Below, one piece after another: positions 1-5,671 of a stretch of 10,708 nucleotides of DNA (its first letter is position 1; every line of letters starts with the position of its first letter). Location: positions 1 to 10,708 of the forward strand of contig CAMFHW010000094.1 in assembly GCA_945952175.1 (NCBI GenBank), written 5' to 3'. The stretch comes from an uncultured Phenylobacterium sp. Lineage in GTDB: Bacteria > Pseudomonadota > Alphaproteobacteria > Caulobacterales > Caulobacteraceae. The translations under genes were made by a program, and so were the position numbers. Under the pieces are notes generated by a model. It was given only the letters and a program-made list of their open reading frames with translations. It had not been told where the DNA came from and ran no database searches.

Positions 1-54
1 TGCCCAGGCCGCGCGGCGCTGCTGCGCTCGGGTATCCACGGTTGGGACCAGCGC

Positions 55-921
55 ATGGCAGACGGCGCCCTCGCCGCCCGGGGGCGCGACCTTCCACCGA
101 AGGTGACGCGTATCGCGGGCGCATCCTTCAACGGCTTCACGGCGACCTTGGTGCGCACGGCGGCCGGCCTCTATGACGAGGGCGGCTGGCCGGAGCATCG
201 GGTGATCCTGCACACGGCGGCCGAGCCGGTCGGGGCCGACTGCCGCTGCGATGGGGTGCGGCTGGCGCGGCTGCAGGTCTTCGGCGATTTCGATATCCAG
301 CCGGCCGGCGTGCCGGGCTGCTGGGACGACGACGGCCCGGCGGAGGTGCTGGTGTTCCGCCTCGCCCCCGCCTTCCTGCGCCAGACCGCCGAGGGGCTGG
401 ACATGGACCCGGCGCGGGCCGAGCTCACGCCACGCCTGCAGGCGCGCGACCCGCAGATCGAGCATATCGGCCTGGCGCTCAAGGCCGAGCTGGAGGCCGG
501 CGCGCCGCTGTCGCGGCTCTATGGCGAGAGCCTGGCGGTCGCCTTCGCCTCGCGGCTGCTGCAGCGGTTCGGCGCGGCGCCGAAGCCGCCGGCCCACGGC
601 CTGTCGCGCCGCCAGCAGCGCCGTGTGTTCGACCATATCGAGACCCACCTGGACACCGATCTCAGCCTGGCCGAGCTGGCCGCCATCGCCGGGGTCAGCA
701 TCTCGCACTTCACCGTCCTGTTCCGCCGTTCGGTGGGGATGTCGGTGCATCGGTTCGTGATCCAGCAACGCGTGCTGCGCGCCCGCGCGCTGCTGCTGGC
801 CGGCGAACTGTCGATCGCCCAGGTGGCGCTGGAGACCGGCTTCGCCCACCAGAGCCACCTCGCCCGCTCGATGCGCCGGATCGCCGGTCTGACACCGACC
901 GACATCGTGCGAAGCCGGTGA
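55..921 (+). CDS. AraC-family transcriptional regulator (first of three paralogues)
   Basis: A 288-residue DNA-binding regulator with a C-terminal AraC/XylS double helix-turn-helix. The first HTH is around residues 204-226 (LAELAAIAGVSISHFT) and the second around 252-275 (VALETGFAHQSHLARSM), followed by the usual G-L-T-P-T ending. The N-terminal ~180 residues form a sensing or dimerisation domain that I cannot assign to a named ligand-binding fold. It is shared with the two other regulators here through blocks such as RLQARDP, ALKAELEAG and LYGESL, and has a C-x-C pair at residues 63 and 65. The ATG follows a weak GGGA at 44-47. The frame stays open to base 1 of the window, so the true start could lie further upstream or outside. 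It overlaps the next AraC gene by four bases. The AraC assignment is firm; effector and targets are unknown. Confidence 0.9.
   Translation: MADGALAARGRDLPPKVTRIAGASFNGFTATLVRTAAGLYDEGGWPEHRVILHTAAEPVGADCRCDGVRLARLQVFGDFDIQPAGVPGCWDDDGPAEVLVFRLAPAFLRQTAEGLDMDPARAELTPRLQARDPQIEHIGLALKAELEAGAPLSRLYGESLAVAFASRLLQRFGAAPKPPAHGLSRRQQRRVFDHIETHLDTDLSLAELAAIAGVSISHFTVLFRRSVGMSVHRFVIQQRVLRARALLLAGELSIAQVALETGFAHQSHLARSMRRIAGLTPTDIVRSR
845..876 (+). repeat. 32-base direct repeat, copy 1 (within AraC gene 1)
   Basis: The 32 bases here are identical to 1717-1748. Both copies lie in the same reading frame over the second helix-turn-helix (H-Q-S-H-L-A-R-S-M-R). The repeat marks the first two regulators as close paralogues and is a potential site for recombination between them. 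Confidence 0.85.
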
Positions 922-1796
922 GCGCGCTGCCCTCCGGCCTGCCGCGTATTCGGCCGCCGGATCGCCCGGCGCAGGCCCGCCGGCTGGCCACGGCGGGGCG
1001 AGGCGGGTTCACCGCGACCCTGATCCACAGCGAGCCCGGCCTGCACGCCAGCGGCGCCTGGCCCGAGCACCGGTTGTTGATCCAGACCAGCCCCGAACCG
1101 CACCCGGCGCGCTGCATGTTCGACGGCGTCGAGGCCGAGCGCGTCGACCTGGCCGGCGACTTCTGCCTGCAGCCGGCGACGCTGCCCGGGGTCTGGGTGA
1201 ACCATGGCCCAGTGGAGCTGATCGAGCTGCGCATCGCGCCGGCCCTGCTGGCCAAGACCGCGGAAGGCCTCGACATCCCGCCCTCGCGCGCCGACCTGAC
1301 ACCCCAGCTCTGGGCGCGCGACGCCCAGGTGGAGCACATCGCCTGGGCCCTGAAGACCGCGCTGGAGCGCGACGAGCCGGCCAGCGGGCTGTATGTGGAA
1401 AGCCTGGGCGTGGCGCTCTCCGCGCGCCTGCTGTGTCGATACGGACCCGGTGTGCCGCGCGCGACCGGCGGCCTGTCGCGGCGCCAGCTGCGGGCGGTCA
1501 CCGAGCTTGTGGCGTCACGGCTCGACGAGGACCTGCCGCTGTCCGACCTCGCCGCCGCGGCGGGGCTGAGCGTGGCCCATTTCACGGTGCTGTTCCGGCG
1601 TTCGACCGGCATGTCGGCCCACCGCTACGTGATCCGGGAGCGGGTGATGCGGGCCCGGAGGCTGATCCTTGATGGCCAGCTCAGCCTGGCGGAGGTGGCG
1701 CTGGAGGCGGGCTTCTCCCACCAGAGCCACCTCGCCCGCTCGATGCGCAAGGTCCTGGGCCTGACGCCCACGCAGATCGCCCGCTGCCGCGACTAG
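918..1796 (+). CDS. AraC-family transcriptional regulator (second paralogue, coupled to the first)
   Basis: A 292-residue AraC-type regulator collinear with its upstream neighbour along its whole length. The C-terminal double HTH has its first helix pair around residues 207-229 (LSDLAAAAGLSVAHFT) and its second around 255-278 (VALEAGFSHQSHLARSM). The GTG start lies inside the GTGA that also gives the previous gene its TGA stop, so translation is probably coupled. No other convincing start exists, since the next ATG is at residue 68, within the conserved N-terminal domain. Of the C-x-C pair found in the other two paralogues, only the first Cys remains (R-C-M-F). The stop overlaps the stop of the convergent membrane-protein gene at CTAG 1793-1796. 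Co-expression of two similar regulators allows heterodimers, but that is inference. Confidence 0.9.
   Translation: MSALPSGLPRIRPPDRPAQARRLATAGRGGFTATLIHSEPGLHASGAWPEHRLLIQTSPEPHPARCMFDGVEAERVDLAGDFCLQPATLPGVWVNHGPVELIELRIAPALLAKTAEGLDIPPSRADLTPQLWARDAQVEHIAWALKTALERDEPASGLYVESLGVALSARLLCRYGPGVPRATGGLSRRQLRAVTELVASRLDEDLPLSDLAAAAGLSVAHFTVLFRRSTGMSAHRYVIRERVMRARRLILDGQLSLAEVALEAGFSHQSHLARSMRKVLGLTPTQIARCRD
1717..1748 (+). repeat. 32-base direct repeat, copy 2 (within AraC gene 2)
   Basis: Second copy of the sequence at 845-876, 872 bases downstream and in the same frame over the second HTH. Recombination between the copies would delete one regulator and leave a hybrid gene in frame. Confidence 0.85.
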
Positions 1797-2296
1797 CGGG
1801 CCGCGCGGCGGAACATCATCGCCGTGATCAGCGCGATCGGCAGGCCGACGAGCACGGTGTGGGCGAAGATCTGGTTGAGGAAGACCTCCCACTTGAACGC
1901 CGCCGCCGGGCCGGGCCAGCGCAGGGGCAGCACGATCTTGTTCATGATCGCCCAGAGCACCAGGCCGTAGGCGACGCCAGAGACCCAGGGCCAGCGTACG
2001 AGCACCGGGAAACGTCGGGCCGCGAACACGAAGGCGCTGACCATGGCCAGCATGATCGCGAAGTGCAGGCCAAGCCCGAAGGCCGCCGTGGCGAGACCGC
2101 CGTGCGCCGCGGTCTCCTTGTCCAGCAGGGCCGAGGCGATGCCTTGCAGCATGCGGACCGGCGATTTGCCGTGCGCGAGCGTCATGACGATCGCGTCGCC
2201 GATGTCGAGCGTTCCCGCCACGAGCCAGGCATAGAGGATCGCCTGGCCGGCGCCCGTGTCGGTCCGGGGCGCGAGCCCCGCGGTGGTGGTGGTCAT
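1793..2296 (-). CDS. Small four-helix inner-membrane protein, uncharacterised (possibly YagU/DUF1440-like)
   Basis: A 167-residue hydrophobic protein with four likely membrane segments, around residues 18-40, 66-92, 101-125 and 142-162. Recognisable blocks are A-G-T-L-D-I in the first segment, the R-M-L-Q-G-I-A-S loop, and M-N-K-I-V-L-P-L at the end of the third. This pattern recalls a widespread family of small proteobacterial membrane proteins related to YagU/DUF1440. I hold that link only tentatively and no biochemical role follows from it. The ATG at 2296 is chosen over an upstream in-frame start because GGAGGA (complement of 2306-2311) sits nine bases before it. The gene is divergent from AraC gene 3 across 153 bases, a common arrangement for a regulator and its target, and convergent with AraC gene 2. 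Confidence 0.75.
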   Translation of the reverse strand: MTTTTAGLAPRTDTGAGQAILYAWLVAGTLDIGDAIVMTLAHGKSPVRMLQGIASALLDKETAAHGGLATAAFGLGLHFAIMLAMVSAFVFAARRFPVLVRWPWVSGVAYGLVLWAIMNKIVLPLRWPGPAAAFKWEVFLNQIFAHTVLVGLPIALITAMMFRRAAR

Positions 2297-2449
2297 GCGG
2301 TCTTGTCCTCCGATCAGGGCAAGCCTGGGGGCGGACATCTCGGCCGTCGCGCACAATCCGACGAAAACTTGCCCCGCCCGGCGCCTTACCGGCATTTAAC
2401 TTGCAGCCTTGCGGAGGCCGCCCATTCTGGGGCGTCCGGAGGAATCCGC
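2297..2449. promoter_or_regulatory. Divergent intergenic region between the membrane protein and AraC gene 3, with repeated CTTGC motifs
   Basis: These 153 bases must carry promoters for both flanking genes. CTTGC occurs at 2368-2372, 2400-2404 and 2408-2412, and its complement GCAAG at 2319-2323. GGGCAAG (2317-2323) and CTTGCCC (2368-2374) form a 7+7 inverted pair 44 bases apart. The same pentamer builds the palindrome upstream of the serine hydrolase at 5616-5633, so this may be a shared regulator site. I find no convincing -35/-10 pair. The AT-richest stretch, ATTTAAC at 2394-2400, could hold a -10. Confidence 0.45.
2438..2443 (+). promoter_or_regulatory. Ribosome binding site that fixes the start of AraC gene 3
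   Basis: GGAGGA ends six bases before the ATG at 2450. It selects that start over the much longer frame open upstream, which runs antisense through the membrane-protein gene. Confidence 0.8.
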
Positions 2450-3307
2450 ATGGCCGACGGGGCCGTCCAGAGCCGCTCTACCGAACCCGCCATCCATCGG
2501 CTGATGGTGCGCGGCTGGACGGGATTCGAGGCGGCGATCGTGATGACCGACGCCGGCCTGCATATCGGAGCGCCCCAGGCGGTCGACCGGATGGGGTTCC
2601 ATATCGGGGCGCCCGTGCGCGCCGACTGCTGGTGCGAGGGCATCGCCCGCGGCGGCTGGCAGAGCCGCGAGGACTTCGACCTGGTCCCGGCCGGCGCCCG
2701 CGGCGCCTGGGAGGACCAGACCCCGGCCGACGTGCTGTCCGTGCGCTTCCAGCCCAGCCTGCTGCTCGACGCCGCCGAGGGCCTGGGCCTGCCGTCGGAA
2801 CGGGCGCAGCTCTCGCCCCGCCTGCGCGCCCGCGACCCGCACGTGGCCCACATCATCTGGGCGCTGAAGGCTGAGATCGAGGCTGAGGACCCCGCCCCTA
2901 CCCTCTATGGCGAGAGCCTGGGCGCGGCGCTCGCCGCCCGCCTGCTCGGCCACCACGCCGGCGTCGACCGGCCCCGGGTCGGCGGCCTGACGCCGCGCCA
3001 ACTCGCCCGCGTGGTGGAGCTGGTCGAGGCCGAGATCCAGCGCGACCTCACCCTCGCCGAACTGGCCGCAGCCGCCGGGGTCAGCGTCTCGCACTTCACC
3101 GCCATGTTCCGCCGCGCCATGGGCCAGTCGGCTCACCGCTATCTGGTGGAGCGTCGCGTGCTGCGCGCCCAGGGCCTGCTGGCCCGCGCCCGCATGTCGG
3201 TCGCCGACGTCGCCCAGGCCACCGGCTTTTCGCACTCCAGCCACATGGCCCGCTGGATGCGCCGGGTGAGCGGGATCACGCCTTCGGAGCTGGTGCGCGC
3301 GGCCTAG
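2450..3307 (+). CDS. AraC-family transcriptional regulator (third paralogue)
   Basis: A 285-residue AraC-type regulator. Its C-terminal double HTH spans about 201-272: LAELAAAAGVSVSHFT, then VAQATGFSHSSHMARWM, ending G-I-T-P-S-E. The N-terminal domain aligns with the two upstream paralogues through RLRARDP, WALKAEIEA and LYGESLGAALAARLL, and carries a C-x-C pair at residues 60 and 62. It differs more from the first two than they do from each other. It has its own promoter region and a strong Shine-Dalgarno. It is divergent from the membrane protein, and its stop at 3305-3307 is one base from the stop of the convergent sulfatase. CTTGC motifs in its own upstream region and in the sulfatase/serine-hydrolase promoter make it the best candidate local regulator. 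Targets are inferred, not shown. Confidence 0.9.
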   Translation: MADGAVQSRSTEPAIHRLMVRGWTGFEAAIVMTDAGLHIGAPQAVDRMGFHIGAPVRADCWCEGIARGGWQSREDFDLVPAGARGAWEDQTPADVLSVRFQPSLLLDAAEGLGLPSERAQLSPRLRARDPHVAHIIWALKAEIEAEDPAPTLYGESLGAALAARLLGHHAGVDRPRVGGLTPRQLARVVELVEAEIQRDLTLAELAAAAGVSVSHFTAMFRRAMGQSAHRYLVERRVLRAQGLLARARMSVADVAQATGFSHSSHMARWMRRVSGITPSELVRAA

Positions 3308-3308
3308 G

Positions 3309-5546
3309 CTACTGCCGCGCCATCTCGGCCTCGCCGACGGCGTCGCCGTCCAGCATCTGGTCGGCGTCCATGGTCACCACCACCCGTTTCAGCTTGCCGC
3401 TGAACTCGAACGGCGCGGCGTAGGACGGCGAGACCGGGCTTCCCCGGTCGCGGCCCACATCAAGACCAGACCAGGAGATGAAGGTCGCGAAGCCCAGGTG
3501 GGTCTTGAGTTCGCCCGCCGCGCGGCCGTCGACCGCCAGGGTGAAGACCCGCCCCTCCGGCGTCTGGCGCACGCGCACCCCGAGCTTGCGATGCCCGGCC
3601 GGGACCGGCGCCTCCGAGCTCACCGTCGCCAGGGCGCCGCCGACATTCATGGTGTGATGCAGCCGCCCGCCCTGGAGATAGAGGCTATAGCCGCAGGTGG
3701 CGTCGCCGTGGGACAGCAGCACGCCCTCCGCGCCGTCAGTCACCACCGCCTCGGCCTCGATCATGTAGGACCGCGCCCGCACGTCCGGCGCCACATCGGT
3801 CGGCAGGTGCCCCATGCCGGGATGGAAGACGAAGCGCTTGCGCCGGCCGTGATAGCGATTTGCGTTCTCGGCGAAGCGCGGGCCGAAGCGATCGTCCAGC
3901 GGCAGGACCTTGCAGGCCTCCGCCTCCGCCCACCAGGCCTCGACCAGGGCCTTGAGGCGCTCGGGCTGGGCGTCGGCGAGATTATCCGTCTCCGAGAAAT
4001 CCTGGTCGAGGTGGAACAGCTCCCAGACGTCGGTCTCGAACGGCGTGCCCGGCGGATGGAACGCCACCGCCTTCCAGCCGTCCTTCCAGAGGCCGCGGTG
4101 GCCGAACATCTCGAAATACTGCGGCCGGCCACGGGCCGGCGCGTTCGCGTCCTTCAGCGAGGCGGCGAAGCTCACCCCCTCCATCGGCATCTGCGGCACG
4201 CCCCAGACCGAGGTCGGCGGCTCCAGGCCCAGGAGGTCGAGCAGGGTGGGCGCGAGGTCGCTGGCATGAGCGAACTGGTGGCGCAGCTCGCCGCGGGCGG
4301 CGATGCCGTTCTTCCAGGAGATCACCAACGGGTCGCGAATGCCGCCGCCATGGGTGTTCTGCTTGTAGCGACGCAGTGGCGTATTGGACGCCATGGCCCA
4401 GCCGTGCGGGAAGTTGGAATGGGTGTCCGGGCCGCCGATGTCGTCGATGCGGGCCAGCTTCTCGGCCATGGGCTCGAACTTCAGATTGTAGGGGCCCATG
4501 GCGTTGACCATGCCCAGCGGTCCGCCCTCCTGGCTGGCGCCATTGTCGCTCAGCACGAGGATCAGGGTGTCGTCGCGGATACCGGCCTCGTCGAGGAAAG
4601 CCACCAGGCGGGCCAGGTGTTGATCGGCGTGGTCGAGCATCCCGGCGAAGGCGCTCTGCAGGCGGGTGAAGACCCGCTGCTCGTCGCCCGAGTGCTCGTC
4701 CCAGCCCTTCACCCCGTCGTTGCGGGCCGGCATGCGGGTGTCGACGGGCACGACGCCCATGGCCTTCTGCTTGGCCAGCCGCTGCTCGCGCTCGGCGTCC
4801 CAGCCCTTCTCGAAGACCGGATCGTAGGACCGGATGATCTCCTGCGGCGCCTGGTGCGGGGCGTGGCAGGCGCCGAAGGCCAGCCACAGCAGCCACGGCG
4901 TCTCCGGCGCGTCGGCCACGTGATCGGCGATGTAGCGGATCGACTGGTCCACCAGGTCGGCGGTCAGGTGATAGCCTTGCGCATAGCTCGCCGGCTGCTC
5001 GATCGGGGTGTTGTCGCGCACCAGCTCCGGGGCGAACTGGTCGGTCTCGGCGTCCATGAAGCCGTAATAGCGGTCGAAGCCGCGGCCCAGCGGCCAGCCG
5101 TCGAAGGGCCCGGTCGGGCCGGTCTCGGTCAACGGCGTCGCGTGCCACTTGCCCACCATGTAGGACCGGTAGCCGTGCGGCTTCAGCATTTCCGGCAAGG
5201 TGGCGGCCTCGCGGGCGATCTTGCCGCGATAGCCCGGGAAGCCGGAATCGAAGTTGGCGAGACAGCCCATGCCCACCGAATGGTGATTGCGGCCGGTCAG
5301 CAGCGCCGCCCGGGTGGTCGAGCACATCGCGGTGGTGTGGAAGCCGGTATAGCGCAGGCCGTCGGCGGCCAGGGCGTCGATCGTCGGCGTACGGATCGGC
5401 GAGCCGTAGCAGCCGAAGTCCGAGAAGCCGACGTCGTCGAACAGCACCACCAGGATGTTGGGCGCGCCCTTCGGCGGCTTGGGGGCGTCCGGCCAGTGGG
5501 GCGTGGACTCCGCCAAGGTCCGTCCGATCTTCGCCTCGCCGGCCAT
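3309..5546 (-). CDS. Long arylsulfatase, formylglycine-type, with variant C-S-T-T-R signature
   Basis: A 745-residue sulfatase of the alkaline-phosphatase superfamily, expected to hydrolyse sulfate esters with a Ca-bound formylglycine. Visible active-site residues are D37-D38 (L-F-D-D-V-G-F), C75 and R79 in MCSTTRAALLTGRNHH, K133 and H135 (GKWH), H228, D334-N335 (SDNGAS) and K395, the same order as in Pseudomonas AtsA. The core occupies about 30-545. The C-terminal ~180 residues form a beta-rich domain as in the long 750-790-residue arylsulfatases of actinobacteria and proteobacteria. The signature is C-x-T-x-R instead of the usual C-x-P-x-R. No signal peptide is seen, so a cytoplasmic location is likely. 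ATG 5546 is preferred over GTG 5561 because GGGAG (complement of 5553-5557) lies six bases upstream. It is divergent from the serine hydrolase. The natural substrate is unknown. Confidence 0.9.
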   Translation of the reverse strand: MAGEAKIGRTLAESTPHWPDAPKPPKGAPNILVVLFDDVGFSDFGCYGSPIRTPTIDALAADGLRYTGFHTTAMCSTTRAALLTGRNHHSVGMGCLANFDSGFPGYRGKIAREAATLPEMLKPHGYRSYMVGKWHATPLTETGPTGPFDGWPLGRGFDRYYGFMDAETDQFAPELVRDNTPIEQPASYAQGYHLTADLVDQSIRYIADHVADAPETPWLLWLAFGACHAPHQAPQEIIRSYDPVFEKGWDAEREQRLAKQKAMGVVPVDTRMPARNDGVKGWDEHSGDEQRVFTRLQSAFAGMLDHADQHLARLVAFLDEAGIRDDTLILVLSDNGASQEGGPLGMVNAMGPYNLKFEPMAEKLARIDDIGGPDTHSNFPHGWAMASNTPLRRYKQNTHGGGIRDPLVISWKNGIAARGELRHQFAHASDLAPTLLDLLGLEPPTSVWGVPQMPMEGVSFAASLKDANAPARGRPQYFEMFGHRGLWKDGWKAVAFHPPGTPFETDVWELFHLDQDFSETDNLADAQPERLKALVEAWWAEAEACKVLPLDDRFGPRFAENANRYHGRRKRFVFHPGMGHLPTDVAPDVRARSYMIEAEAVVTDGAEGVLLSHGDATCGYSLYLQGGRLHHTMNVGGALATVSSEAPVPAGHRKLGVRVRQTPEGRVFTLAVDGRAAGELKTHLGFATFISWSGLDVGRDRGSPVSPSYAAPFEFSGKLKRVVVTMDADQMLDGDAVGEAEMARQ

Positions 5547-5565
5547 GCTCGTCTCCCGCACTTAT

Positions 5566-5582
5566 TGGCAGATTGCATGCCA
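5566..5582. promoter_or_regulatory. TGGCA-N7-TGCCA inverted repeat, possible operator
   Basis: Five-base arms TGGCA (5566-5570) and TGCCA (5578-5582) are separated by seven bases, 20-36 bases upstream of the sulfatase ATG. Downstream-half elements of this kind can be repressor sites or fall near the transcription start. The short arms mean chance is not excluded. Confidence 0.35.
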
Positions 5583-5615
5583 TTTGGAACGCGGGGCCAC
5601 AAGCCGCCGCTGACC

Positions 5616-5633
5616 GCTTGCAGGGCCGCAAGC
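5616..5633. promoter_or_regulatory. GCTTGC-N6-GCAAGC perfect inverted repeat, probable operator
   Basis: Six-base arms at 5616-5621 and 5628-5633 form an exact 18-base dyad centred about 47 bases upstream of the serine-hydrolase ATG and about 80 bases upstream of the sulfatase ATG. The CTTGC core also recurs four times upstream of AraC gene 3. It could bind a dimeric regulator. A hairpin in a leader RNA is the alternative. Confidence 0.5.
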
Positions 5634-5671
5634 TTCATTGCGATGCTGCGCTTCTGACCGAGGGGGATGAG

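Larger units (their letters stand above)
5547..5671. promoter_or_regulatory. Divergent promoter region between sulfatase and serine hydrolase
   Basis: These 125 bases separate the two divergent starts and must hold both promoters. They contain two inverted repeats, annotated separately at 5566-5582 and 5616-5633, and good ribosome binding sites at both ends: the complement of 5553-5557 for the sulfatase and GAGGGG at 5660-5665 for the hydrolase. I see no convincing sigma-70 hexamer pair on either strand, which fits activator-dependent or weak-consensus promoters. Confidence 0.6.

Noticed and set aside
1515..2354. A 279-codon - strand frame overlapping the membrane gene and AraC gene 2
   Set aside because: Out of frame with the four-helix protein and without hydrophobic or domain pattern. 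The 167-residue frame with its ribosome binding site explains the region better.
1859..2449. N-terminal extension of AraC gene 3 to give a 482-residue protein
   Set aside because: The extension is antisense to the membrane-protein gene and charged/low-complexity, and a strong Shine-Dalgarno sits six bases before ATG 2450.
3498..5657. A 719-codon open frame on the + strand opposite the sulfatase
   Set aside because: It has no recognisable domain and an R/H/G/A/V-rich composition typical of antisense frames in GC-rich DNA. The sulfatase on the other strand has all its family motifs.
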